Source: JABDIP01 sp965250245 (lineage in GTDB: Bacteria > Pseudomonadota > Alphaproteobacteria > DSM-16000 > Inquilinaceae). Taken from it: a DNA stretch of 64,000 bases. The DNA is taken from the NCBI GenBank assembly GCA_965250245.1, contig OZ252296.1:1612001-1676000 (forward strand), given 5' to 3'. Position 1 is the stretch's first letter. Every line of letters starts with the position of its first letter. A program made the position numbers and the translations under genes. Of this stretch, positions 45,094 to 53,622 are shown piece after piece. The notes under the pieces were generated by a model that had not been told where the DNA came from, made no database searches, and saw nothing but the letters and a program-made list of their open reading frames with translations.

Positions 45094-46079
45094 TGACCGC
45101 GCCCTGGCTCTCGGTCCTGATCCCGACCTATAACGGCGCCGCTTATCTGCGTGCCGCGCTGGATTCGGTGGTCGCGCAGCAGGACCCGGACATCGAATGC
45201 CTCGCCATCGATGACGGCTCGACGGATGCGACGGTCACGATCCTGGAGGAGTACCGCGACCGTCTGAACCTCGAGATCGAGGTGCGCCCGCGCATCGGCA
45301 ACTGGGTGGCCAACACCAACCGCGCGTTGGAGCGGGCCCGGGGCACCTATGCCTGCCTCCTGCACCAGGACGATCTGTGGATGCCCGGCCGGCTGACGGC
45401 CGTCCGAGCCGCACTGGAGCGCAATCCCGCGGTGGACCTCCTGGTCCATCCCACCTGGTTCATCGACCCGCGCGGGGCCAGGCTTGGGACCTGGCGGTGC
45501 CCCCTTCCGGAAGCGCCCCAAATCCTGAATGCGGACACGGTCCTGCCGCGCCTGCTGGTGCAGAACTTCATCGCCATTCCGGCCCCGGTCTTCAGCGTTC
45601 CGGCGGCGCGGTCCTTCGGCGGGCTGGACGAGGGGCTGTGGTACACGGCCGATTGGGATTTCTGGCTCAAGCTCGCGGCCGCCGGCCGCACGCTCTGCCT
45701 GCCGGACCGCCTTGCCGGCTTCCGCGTCCACGCCGAGGCGCAGACCGCCCGGCGCAGCATCGACATCGCCGACTACCGCCGTCAGCACGAATTGGTGCTG
45801 CAGCGACATCTGCCGGCGCTCGCAATCGATCACCGCCGGCCGGTCCGCCGCATCGCCGAACTCTCCATCGCCGTGAACACAGCGCTCGCCGGCCGCTATC
45901 ACGGACTGCGCCCGGGTCTCGGCGCGGTCACGGCCGCCGCCCTGCGCGCCGGGCCGTCCGGATTGTGGCGCTATCTGCGCTACTCGCGGATCGTGGAACG
46001 GGTGCGCGCCCGCCTCAAGGTGCTCAAGCGTGGCCCCGTGGCCAGCCCTCCGGTCGCCGACGACGCGCTGGCCCGATAG
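45093..46079 (+). CDS. Family 2 glycosyltransferase
   Basis: This 328-residue GT-A enzyme has SVLIPTYNGAAYLRAALDSV, AIDDGSTDATV (nucleotide-sugar Asp), LLHQDDLWMPGRL with the metal-binding QDD in place of DXD, and WYTADWDFWLKLAAAG (ED/DW motif). It lacks membrane segments and probably adds a sugar to a lipid-linked precursor on the cytoplasmic side. It is joined to rfbA by a one-base overlap. Donor and acceptor are unknown. Confidence 0.9.
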   Translation: MTAPWLSVLIPTYNGAAYLRAALDSVVAQQDPDIECLAIDDGSTDATVTILEEYRDRLNLEIEVRPRIGNWVANTNRALERARGTYACLLHQDDLWMPGRLTAVRAALERNPAVDLLVHPTWFIDPRGARLGTWRCPLPEAPQILNADTVLPRLLVQNFIAIPAPVFSVPAARSFGGLDEGLWYTADWDFWLKLAAAGRTLCLPDRLAGFRVHAEAQTARRSIDIADYRRQHELVLQRHLPALAIDHRRPVRRIAELSIAVNTALAGRYHGLRPGLGAVTAAALRAGPSGLWRYLRYSRIVERVRARLKVLKRGPVASPPVADDALAR

Positions 46080-46134
46080 GCCCGTGAGCGCGCCGTTCAC
46101 TTGGCATTAACCGAAATTCGACACCCTTCACGCA

Positions 46135-47349
46135 ATGGCCCCGGAATCGCGAGACGGGGCCCCTCCGACGGATTCGAGCGCTGAGATGGACGCACCGGCA
46201 AGGCGGGACAGTTTTCTGGTCTTCGGCGCGCCCCTGATCGAGACGGCCGAGATCGAAGAGGTCGTCGCGACGCTGCAATCCGGCTGGCTGGGGACCGGGC
46301 CGAAGGTGGCGCAGTTCGAGCGCGACTTCGCCGCCTATTGCGGCGCCTCCCACGCGGTGGCGGTCAACTCCTGCACCGCCGCGCTGCATCTCAGCCTGTT
46401 GGCCGCCGGACTGCAGCCGGGCGACGAGGTCATCACCTCGCCGCTGACCTTCTGCGCCTCGGTCAACGCCATCATCCATGCCGGCGCGACCCCGGTCCTG
46501 GCCGACATCGACCCCGAGACCATGAATCTCGACCCGGCGGCGGTGGCGGCGCGGATCACCGACCGCACCCGGGCGATCCTGCCGGTGCATTTCGCCGGCC
46601 GGCCCTGCGACATGGACGCGCTCGGCGCGCTGGCCGACGCACACGGCCTGAAGATCATCGAGGATTGCGCCCACGCCATCGAGACCGAGTACAAGGGCCG
46701 CAAGGCCGGCACCTTCGGCGATTTCGGCTGCTTCAGCTTCTACGTCACCAAGAACGTTGCCACCGGCGAGGGCGGCATGGCGCTGGCGCGCGACGAGGCG
46801 GATGCCGCGCGGTTAAAGACCCTGGCCCTTCACGGCATGAGCAAGGATGCCTGGAAGCGTTTCAGCGACGAGGGCTACCGGCACTACCTCGTCACCGAAT
46901 GCGGCTTCAAATACAACATGATGGACATCCAGGCCGCGCTCGGCATCCATCAGCTGGCCCGGGTCGAGCGCAACTGGACCCGGCGGCAGGAGATCTGGGG
47001 CCGCTATCAGGCCGCCTTCGCCAACATTCCGGTGCGCCTGCCGGCGGCGCCGGCCCCGGAAACCCGCCACGCCTATCATCTGTTCACGATCCTGATCGAC
47101 GAACAGGTGGCCGGCATCGGCCGCGACGCCTTCCTGGAGGCCATGACCGCCGCCAATATCGGCGTCGGGGTGCATTACCTCAGCGTGCCGGAGCATCCCT
47201 ATTACCGGGATCGCTTCGGCTGGCGCCCGGAAGACTGGCCCGAGGCCATGCGCGTCGGCCGCCAGACGGTGAGCCTGCCGTTCTCGGCCAAGCTGACCGC
47301 CCGCGACGTGGCCGACGTGATCGCGGCCGTCTGCGGGTGCCTGGAATGA
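46135..47349 (+). CDS. DegT/DnrJ/EryC1-family sugar aminotransferase
   Basis: This PLP enzyme of 404 residues (387 if it starts at ATG 46186) transfers amino groups to nucleotide keto-sugars. It has SGWLGTGPKVAQFERDFAAYCG, AVNSCTAALHLSLLAAGL, DEVITSPLTFCASVNAI, EDCAHAIETEYKGRKAG, and the PLP lysine in CFSFYVTKNVATGEGG (Lys206). GFKYNMMDIQAALGIHQL completes the pattern. With the formyltransferase directly after it (ATGA overlap) and rfbB upstream, it most likely makes a dTDP-4-amino-4,6-dideoxy sugar. The 55-base gap before it carries TTAACCGAAATT, also seen near 10797. Confidence 0.92.
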   Translation: MAPESRDGAPPTDSSAEMDAPARRDSFLVFGAPLIETAEIEEVVATLQSGWLGTGPKVAQFERDFAAYCGASHAVAVNSCTAALHLSLLAAGLQPGDEVITSPLTFCASVNAIIHAGATPVLADIDPETMNLDPAAVAARITDRTRAILPVHFAGRPCDMDALGALADAHGLKIIEDCAHAIETEYKGRKAGTFGDFGCFSFYVTKNVATGEGGMALARDEADAARLKTLALHGMSKDAWKRFSDEGYRHYLVTECGFKYNMMDIQAALGIHQLARVERNWTRRQEIWGRYQAAFANIPVRLPAAPAPETRHAYHLFTILIDEQVAGIGRDAFLEAMTAANIGVGVHYLSVPEHPYYRDRFGWRPEDWPEAMRVGRQTVSLPFSAKLTARDVADVIAAVCGCLE

Positions 47350-48389
47350 CGGTGCCCCGCGTGCTGGTCTATTGCGGCCACCAATCGCGATACGGGCTGG
47401 CCCATCTCGAGCCGCTGTTGCGGGCGCCGCTGGAGATCGCGGGCGTAGTTGTCGCCGACGATCGGCGCTGGTCGCGGTTTCGCGAGGCCCTGCTCGGGAC
47501 CTCGCCCCGGACGCGGCCATCCTCCCTGTCCGACCGGGCGCGCGGGCTCTGGCTGTCACTGGTGGAAGGCCGCCGGCGCCGGCGGCAATTGCGCGCGGTC
47601 CACGCGCTGTGCTCCGAACGGGCGGTGCCGGTCTGGCGCATCCACGATGCCAACGACACCGAACATCTGGAGCGCGTCCGCCGCGAGCGGGTCGACTGGA
47701 TCATCTCGGCCGCCTATCCGCAGATCTTCGGCGCCGGCCTGCTTGCCTGCCCGAGCCGGGGCAGCATCAATTTCCACCCGTCGCTGCTGCCGAAATTCCG
47801 CGGCGCCCACCCGCATTTCTGGGCCGTCGCGACCGGCGCCTGCGAGACCGGCGTGACCGCCCATCTGATGACCGAGAGGCTGGACGAGGGCGACATCGTC
47901 GCGCGGGTCTCCTTCGGCATCGAGGATCTCACCTACGCCGCCGTGTACGACCGCATCGTCGCGGCGACGCCGGAGCTGGTGGAGCAGGTGGCCGCCTATT
48001 GCCGGTCGGAGGACATGGCGACCACCGCCCAGGACCCGGCCGAGGCGACGTATTTCCGCAACGATCGGGATATCCACCACCGGGTTTTCTGGGACCAGCT
48101 CTCGGCCCGGGAGATCGTCAATCTCGTTCGGACGGGCGTTGCCTACTGTTTCTTCCAGAGGGAGCGCGTCCACATCCTCGAGGCCGCACCCGACGAGGCC
48201 GGCGGCGACCTGACCAATGGCGTCCGTGTGACGCCGGGCGCGATCGTCGGGTTCTCGCCCGACGGCGTCGCCGTCAAGGCGACCGACGGCTGCGTCCGCA
48301 TTCGCCGGCTGAAGTACCGGCGGCGATCCTTCCGCCCCGATCGGTGGATGGAGAAGTTCAACGTCGGAATTGGAGAGTGCTTTTCCTAG
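47346..48389 (+). CDS. Amino-sugar N-formyltransferase (methionyl-tRNA formyltransferase-like)
   Basis: This 347-residue protein has the N10-formyl-tetrahydrofolate transferase core: SINFHPSLLPKFRGAHP with Asn142 and His144, then RLDEGDIVARV with Asp183, giving the N-H-D catalytic set. A C-terminal part with NDRDIHHRVFWDQLSAREIVNLVRT and a small beta barrel (VRVTPGAIVGFSPDGVAVKA) follows, as in sugar formyltransferases related to ArnA and VioF. Its coupling to a sugar aminotransferase and position in a polysaccharide operon argue for a nucleotide 4-amino sugar as substrate rather than Met-tRNA. Confidence 0.87.
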   Translation: MTVPRVLVYCGHQSRYGLAHLEPLLRAPLEIAGVVVADDRRWSRFREALLGTSPRTRPSSLSDRARGLWLSLVEGRRRRRQLRAVHALCSERAVPVWRIHDANDTEHLERVRRERVDWIISAAYPQIFGAGLLACPSRGSINFHPSLLPKFRGAHPHFWAVATGACETGVTAHLMTERLDEGDIVARVSFGIEDLTYAAVYDRIVAATPELVEQVAAYCRSEDMATTAQDPAEATYFRNDRDIHHRVFWDQLSAREIVNLVRTGVAYCFFQRERVHILEAAPDEAGGDLTNGVRVTPGAIVGFSPDGVAVKATDGCVRIRRLKYRRRSFRPDRWMEKFNVGIGECFS

Positions 48390-48451
48390 GCCCGGCCTGC
48401 GCCGCCAATTCGGCCGCGCGCCAGCCCCTTCCTGAAGGACCGTCTCCAAAC

Positions 48452-49129
48452 ATGGCGAAATCCCTGAAGAACATGCTGGTCTATCACATCCACGACCGGG
48501 AATTCCGGCGTGCGGCGGGCCTGCACCTGCAGGGCCGGTTGATCGACATCGGGTGCGGCACGAAGCCGTATCGGGGGCTGCTGTCCGACTATGTGGACGA
48601 GCATGTCGGGGTCGATCACGAGGACACGCTCCACGACAAGCAGAACATCGACCTGATCGGAACGGCCTATGACATCCCGGCGGAGGATGCCGCGTTCGAT
48701 TCCGCCGTCTGCACCGCCGTCCTGGAACATCTGGAAGAGCCGGAGCAGGCGCTGCGCGAGTGCAACCGGGTCCTGAAGCCCGGCGGCGTCGCCATCTACA
48801 GCGTGCCCTTCATCTGGCACCTGCACGAGGAGCCCCGGGACTTCTACCGGTTCTCGAAGTACGGGTTGGACTACCTGTTCCGCAAGACCGGGTTCGAGCC
48901 GATCGAGGTGAAGGCGCTGTCGGGATTCTGGGTCACCTTCGGCCAGCTCTTCGTCTACAACCTCTACCGGCTGAGGATCGGACCGCTTCGATGGATCCCG
49001 GTCATCGACGCGCTTGGCCTGCTGGTGCAGGGCGCCGCTTACGTCCTCGACCGCCTCGACCGGTCCGAGCGATGGACCTGGATGTATCTGGTCACCGCGC
49101 GCAAGCGTCCCGCCGGGGCCGAGCCATGA
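48452..49129 (+). CDS. Class I SAM-dependent methyltransferase
   Basis: This 225-residue protein has the SAM-binding motif LIDIGCGTKPYRGLL, a second acidic strand (GVDHEDTL), YDIPAEDAAFDSAVCTAVLEHLEEPEQALRE (motif of the methyltransferase 11 type) and RVLKPGGVAIYSVPF. The C-terminal region after DFYRFSKYGLDYLFRKTGF has hydrophobic stretches that could touch the membrane. It probably methylates a sugar or a glycan end. GAAGGAC is about 11 bases before the ATG. The following oxidoreductase gene overlaps its stop. Confidence 0.88.
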   Translation: MAKSLKNMLVYHIHDREFRRAAGLHLQGRLIDIGCGTKPYRGLLSDYVDEHVGVDHEDTLHDKQNIDLIGTAYDIPAEDAAFDSAVCTAVLEHLEEPEQALRECNRVLKPGGVAIYSVPFIWHLHEEPRDFYRFSKYGLDYLFRKTGFEPIEVKALSGFWVTFGQLFVYNLYRLRIGPLRWIPVIDALGLLVQGAAYVLDRLDRSERWTWMYLVTARKRPAGAEP

Positions 49130-50223
49130 GCGCGCTCCGCGTCGGCATCATCGGCCTGGGCGGGGCCGGGCGGGCGCATGCGCGCCGGTTCCGCAGGAAC
49201 CGGTCCGTGAGCGAGGTGGCCGGTTTCGATCCCGGACCCACCGCACTGCCCAGTCTTCGGCTCTGCCCGACCCTGGACGCGCTGCTCGATGGCGTGGATG
49301 CGGTCAGCATCTGCACCCCCGACGACACCCATCTCCACTACATCAAGGCCTGCGTGGACCGGGGCAAGCATGTGCTGGTCGAAAAGCCGATGGTGGCGAG
49401 CGCCCGGGAGGCGGAGGAACTGGGGCCGGTCCTGGCCGCGCGGCCCGACGTCAAATTCGCCGTCCACCATCAGATGCGCTTCGTGCCGGCCTTCGAGAAG
49501 GCGGCCGAGCTGATCCGCGAGAACCGCCTCGGCAAGCTCTTCTACATGGAGGCCAATTACTGGCACGACATGCGGGCGCGCAACACGCGGTTCGACGATT
49601 GGCGGGTCCGCGGCACCGGCCAGAGCGTCATCTTCGGCGGCGCCTGCCATCCGCTCGACCTGCTGCTGCACCTCGCCCCGGGAGCCCTGCGCCGCCACAC
49701 GACCTTTCTCAGCAAGAACGGCTATGGCGACTATCCCGGCCCGTACACGTCGGCCACGACGCTGCTGCAGTTCGATGACGGCCTGACCGCGAAGTGCCAC
49801 ACGAACAACTGTGCGGTGTTCCCGCAATTCAACAATCTGGTGGTTCTCGGCGACGAGGGCAGCTTCATCGATGGGGTGCTCTACAGGGACGGCCGATTCA
49901 CGGCGACCAGCCGGTTCGTCGAGACGGGCGGCCCGCTTTCGGTGTTTCGGCGGCTGGCCGGCGCGTGGCCGGCGGCGGCTCTTCTGAAAGCCCTGCCGCG
50001 AATGCCGCTGTTCCGGGGCAACCCGTTCAGCGTCTACAGCCATGACCGCGCCTGCCAGACCATCATCGACAACTTCGTCGATGCCGTGCGCACCGATGGC
50101 CCGGTCCTGGTGGGCTATGACGACGGATGCCGCGTGATCCGGCTGTGCGAGCAGGTCGAGGCGGAGGGTCTCCGATCCGGCATCTCCGGCGAGCCGGCAA
50201 GGGCGGCGGTGCCGGCGGAATGA
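49126..50223 (+). CDS. Gfo/Idh/MocA-family oxidoreductase
   Basis: This 365-residue NAD(P)-dependent enzyme has the Rossmann start RVGIIGLGGAGRAHARRF, SICTPDDTHLHYIKACVDRGKHVLVEKPM with the family EKP motif, and KFAVHHQMRFVPAFEKAAELI. The catalytic-domain His lies in GGACHPLDLLLHL. It probably oxidises or reduces a nucleotide sugar at C2, C3 or C4. It overlaps the preceding methyltransferase and the following flippase by four bases each. Confidence 0.9.
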   Translation: MSALRVGIIGLGGAGRAHARRFRRNRSVSEVAGFDPGPTALPSLRLCPTLDALLDGVDAVSICTPDDTHLHYIKACVDRGKHVLVEKPMVASAREAEELGPVLAARPDVKFAVHHQMRFVPAFEKAAELIRENRLGKLFYMEANYWHDMRARNTRFDDWRVRGTGQSVIFGGACHPLDLLLHLAPGALRRHTTFLSKNGYGDYPGPYTSATTLLQFDDGLTAKCHTNNCAVFPQFNNLVVLGDEGSFIDGVLYRDGRFTATSRFVETGGPLSVFRRLAGAWPAAALLKALPRMPLFRGNPFSVYSHDRACQTIIDNFVDAVRTDGPVLVGYDDGCRVIRLCEQVEAEGLRSGISGEPARAAVPAE

Positions 50224-51686
50224 GCACGCTGAAGCACCAGCTGGCCCAGGGCGTCGGTCTCACCGGCCTGTCCGCGATCACGGTCGCGACGGCGCACCTC
50301 GTGCAGGTGATCGTGCTCGGCCGGCTGCTCGGCCCGGAGACCTTCGGGCTCGTGGCGATCGTGATCATCGTGCTGATGATCGCCGAGCCGTTCGGGCAGC
50401 TTGGGCTGCATGAAGCGATCGTCGCGCGCAAGGACCCAACCCGGCGGGAACTGGCGAGCCTTTACTGGTTCGGCATCGCCTGGGGCGCGGTCGCCTATCT
50501 GCTGCTGCTGTCGATCGTCCCGCTGGCCGTCTGGATCATCGGCGAGCCGGAACTTGGGCGCCTGCTTCCCGTCGCCCTGACGGGACTTCTGATCGCCCCG
50601 TTCGGCGGCCAGTTCCGGGCGCTTGCCCAGAAGTCCCTGCGCTTCGGCCGGTTGGCGGCGGTCGACATCGCTACGGCCATCCTCGGCCTCGGCATCACCG
50701 TGGCGTCCGCCGCGATCTGGGATCAAGGCGCCTGGGCGCTGGTCTGGGGATACCTCGCCAGGACGGCCGTTCGAAGCGGCGCGTTCGCACTGCATGGCTG
50801 GACGAAGGGGCCGCGCCCGCAACGCCATTTCGACAGGGCGGACCTGCAAGGCTATGTCAGGTTCGGGCTGCACAACGGTGCCGCCATCTGGGCCAACCTG
50901 GTCAGCGCGCGCATCGATCAGGTCCTCATCGGGGCGCTGATGGGCGTGCAGGCGCTCGGCTTCTACAGCATGGCGCTCAACTTCACCCTCCTGCCCATGC
51001 AGATGATCAACCCGGCGGTCACCCAGGTGGCCTTCCCGGCCTTCGCCAGACTTCAGGACCAGCCCGCCAAGTTGCGGGCAGGCTACCTGCACCTGCTGCG
51101 GATCCTGACGATGGTCAACGGGCCCGTGCTGATCGGCATCGCGGTGGTGGCTCCGGTCGCCGTCCCGCTGGTGGTCGGCGAGGCCTGGCGGCAGTCGATC
51201 CCGCTGATCCAGATCCTGGCCCTCTACGCGCTGCTCCGGTCGGTCGGCAACGCGACCGGCAGCCTTGTCATGGGGCTGGGCCGGGCCGACGCGATGTTCC
51301 GGTGGTGCCTCGGTCTGCTGCTCGTCATCCCGCCCGTCGTCTTCGCGGCGAGCCTGACCGGTGCGGTTGACGCCGTCGCCTGGTCCATGGTGGCGTTGCA
51401 ATGCGCCGCCTTCGTCGCCCTGTACGTCTTCTTCATCCGGCCGCTGCTCGGCGCGCGCTTCGCGCAGTATGCGAGTGCGGTCGGGACGCCGGCCCTCGTG
51501 GCCATGGCCATGGGGGCGGCCGTCATCGCGGCGGATGTGCTGCTCGCCGGGCTTTCGCCGGCGGTGCGGCTGGCCGGGCTGGTCCTGGTCGGATGTGCCG
51601 GATACGCCGGGCTGATCCTGGTCTTCCAGTGGCGGTACATCCGCCAACTGCTCGATATCGACAGCCGGCGGCGCAGCGATGCCTAA
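50220..51686 (+). CDS. Wzx-type polysaccharide flippase (MOP superfamily)
   Basis: This 488-residue protein has about 14 membrane helices and the N-terminal pattern of the polysaccharide synthesis/MATE-like flippases: QGVGLTGLSAITVATAHLVQVIVLGRLLGPETFGLVAI, followed by GLHEAIVARKDPTRREL and KSLRFGRLAAVDI. It should move a lipid-linked oligosaccharide across the inner membrane. It overlaps the upstream oxidoreductase (ATGA) and the downstream glycosyltransferase by eight bases. No Wzy polymerase or Wzz is evident among the plus-strand genes. Confidence 0.9.
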   Translation: MSTLKHQLAQGVGLTGLSAITVATAHLVQVIVLGRLLGPETFGLVAIVIIVLMIAEPFGQLGLHEAIVARKDPTRRELASLYWFGIAWGAVAYLLLLSIVPLAVWIIGEPELGRLLPVALTGLLIAPFGGQFRALAQKSLRFGRLAAVDIATAILGLGITVASAAIWDQGAWALVWGYLARTAVRSGAFALHGWTKGPRPQRHFDRADLQGYVRFGLHNGAAIWANLVSARIDQVLIGALMGVQALGFYSMALNFTLLPMQMINPAVTQVAFPAFARLQDQPAKLRAGYLHLLRILTMVNGPVLIGIAVVAPVAVPLVVGEAWRQSIPLIQILALYALLRSVGNATGSLVMGLGRADAMFRWCLGLLLVIPPVVFAASLTGAVDAVAWSMVALQCAAFVALYVFFIRPLLGARFAQYASAVGTPALVAMAMGAAVIAADVLLAGLSPAVRLAGLVLVGCAGYAGLILVFQWRYIRQLLDIDSRRRSDA

Positions 51687-52875
51687 CGACCTGGCCCTGG
51701 CGCCCGACATGACGCGGCCAAAGCGCCTCACCGTCCTGCACAGCTATCCCGTCTGGCTGCCGCGGACCCAGATCTGGATGTACGACCAGGTCCGGTTCCT
51801 GCCCGCCGATGTGGTCCCGCACATCCTGTGCGAGCGCACTGAGAACCGGCCGGAGTTCGGGCTGGAGAACATGCACTGCCTGGCCGACCGGCCGGCCTGG
51901 AGCCGCGCCTGGAGCCGTGGGTTGCGTGCCTTGCGCCTGCACGGGGCGCTGGGCTATTCGGCAGCGACCGTTGCGGCCTGCCGGCCGTCGATCCTGCATT
52001 CGCATTTCGGCCATATCGGCTGGTCCGACATGCCCCTCGCACGACGGCACGGGATCGCCCACGTGGTCACGTTCTACGGCCTGGACGTCAACTACCTGCC
52101 GACCCGGTTCGCCCGCTGGCGCCGGCGGCTTCGCGAACTCCTGCGCCATGTCGACATGGTCCTGTGCGAGGGTACCCATATGGCGGGCCGTGTCGCCGCG
52201 CTGGGGTGCCCGGAGGCGAAGATCCGGGTCCACCGCCTCGGCGCGGCGATCGACGACGTGCCGTATCGCCCTCTCGGCTGGCAGCCGGGCACGCCGCTCC
52301 GGGTCCTGATCGCCGCCTCGTTCCGCGAGAAGAAGGGCATCCCCGACGCCCTGGAAGCGCTGGCCCGCCTGCAGCGCGGCATACCGATCGAGGTCACCCT
52401 CATCGGCGATGCGGGCGAGGAGCCGCGTGCGCAGGCGGAGAAGCGCCGGATCCTTGAAACGATCGCGCGGCACGGGCTGCAGGATACGGTGCGGACGCTC
52501 GGCTATGTCCCGCATGAGCGGCTCCTTGAGGAGGCGCGGTCGCACCATGTCTTCCTGTCGCCCAGCCTGACCGCGCGCGACGGCGACACCGAAGGCGGCG
52601 CGCCGGTGTCGCTGATCGACATGGCGGCGAGCGGCACCCTGGTGGTCAGCACCCGGCATTGCGACATCCCGGAGATCGTGCGGGACGGCGAAACCGGGCT
52701 GCTGGCCGAGGAGCGGGATGTCGACGGCCTGGTAACCAAATTGGAATGGCTTGTCGCGCATCCTGGCGCCTGGGAGCCGATGCGGGCTGCCGCCCGTCGG
52801 CATGTCGAGCAGAACCACTCCGCACCCATCCAGGCCGCGCGGCTGGCGGAACTGTATAGGACTTTGGCTCAGTGA
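51679..52875 (+). CDS. Family 4 glycosyltransferase
   Basis: This 398-residue GT-B enzyme has a Rossmann N-half (HSHFGHIGWSDMPLA, VVTFYGLDVNYLP) and a C-half with VLIAASFREKKGIPDALEAL, HHVFLSPSLTARDGDTEGGAPVSLIDMAASGTLVVST (the E-x7-E region in variant form) and DIPEIVRDGETGLLAEERD. It is a retaining transferase of unknown donor. It overlaps the flippase start by eight bases and the next methyltransferase by four. Confidence 0.9.
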   Translation: MPNDLALAPDMTRPKRLTVLHSYPVWLPRTQIWMYDQVRFLPADVVPHILCERTENRPEFGLENMHCLADRPAWSRAWSRGLRALRLHGALGYSAATVAACRPSILHSHFGHIGWSDMPLARRHGIAHVVTFYGLDVNYLPTRFARWRRRLRELLRHVDMVLCEGTHMAGRVAALGCPEAKIRVHRLGAAIDDVPYRPLGWQPGTPLRVLIAASFREKKGIPDALEALARLQRGIPIEVTLIGDAGEEPRAQAEKRRILETIARHGLQDTVRTLGYVPHERLLEEARSHHVFLSPSLTARDGDTEGGAPVSLIDMAASGTLVVSTRHCDIPEIVRDGETGLLAEERDVDGLVTKLEWLVAHPGAWEPMRAAARRHVEQNHSAPIQAARLAELYRTLAQ

Positions 52876-53612
52876 CGACGGCATCCATCGCCGCTCCGGG
52901 CGGCGTCATTCGCACTTCGCTCCGGTCGCTGCGCGCCGCCTGGCTGCGCGGCGACCGCTACTATTGTCCGCTCTGCGACGCCAGCTATCGGCGCTTCCTG
53001 CCCGCCGGCGAGCGGCGCCGGGAGAACGCGCTCTGCCCGGGCTGCGGGGCTCTGGAACGGCACCGGCTTCTGGTCGCGGTCCTGGACCGGCTCTGGTCGG
53101 ACGGCCGCCTGCCGCGGGGTGGCCGCATGCTGCATGTGGCGCCGGAACGGTCGCTGGCGGCCCGGTTCGAGGACGCCTTCGACTACCTGTCCATCGATCT
53201 GGACGGCACCCAGGCGATGATGGCGATGGACCTGACCGACCTGGTGTTCCCGGACCACAGCTTCGACGCCATCATCTGCAACCACGTGCTGGAGCACATA
53301 CCCGACGATCGCAAGGCCATGAGCGAGCTGTTCCGGGTGATGAAACCCGGCGGCTGGGGCAGCCTGCAGGTTCCGATCGAGGGGGAGACCACACGCGAGG
53401 ATCCCTCTGTCGTCGATCCGCAGGAACGGCTGCGGCTGTTTGGCCAGGAAGACCATGTGCGCCAATACGGCCGCGATTTCCTGGACCGGCTGTCCGACAC
53501 CGGGTTCGAGCTCCTGGTGCTGCCCCGGGACGAGATTGTCTTTGCCGACGAGGCGGAACGGTTGTCCGTCGCCTGCGAGGACGAGGTGATCCTGGTGCGG
53601 CGGCCCGCATGA
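52872..53612 (+). CDS. SAM-dependent methyltransferase with N-terminal zinc-ribbon-like cysteines
   Basis: This 246-residue protein begins with two Cys pairs, YYCPLCDASYRRFLP and ALCPGCGALERHRLL, about 27 residues apart, suggesting a zinc ribbon. The methyltransferase part follows: MLHVAPERSLAARF, LSIDLDGTQAMMAMDLTDLVFPDHSFDAIICNHVLEHIPDDRKAM (core ICNHVLEHIPDD), and RVMKPGGWGSLQVPI. The GTG start overlaps the previous stop by four bases. It probably methylates the glycan or its precursor. The residues are consistent with a family found in sugar clusters, but the substrate is unknown. Confidence 0.86.
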   Translation: MTTASIAAPGGVIRTSLRSLRAAWLRGDRYYCPLCDASYRRFLPAGERRRENALCPGCGALERHRLLVAVLDRLWSDGRLPRGGRMLHVAPERSLAARFEDAFDYLSIDLDGTQAMMAMDLTDLVFPDHSFDAIICNHVLEHIPDDRKAMSELFRVMKPGGWGSLQVPIEGETTREDPSVVDPQERLRLFGQEDHVRQYGRDFLDRLSDTGFELLVLPRDEIVFADEAERLSVACEDEVILVRRPA

Positions 53613-53622
53613 GCGCTGGGTG

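Noticed and set aside
46338..47345. Upstream extension of the formyltransferase frame by about 336 codons
   Set aside because: The extension lies wholly inside the aminotransferase gene in another frame and is Arg-rich without motifs. The ATG at 47346 overlapping the previous stop is the true start.
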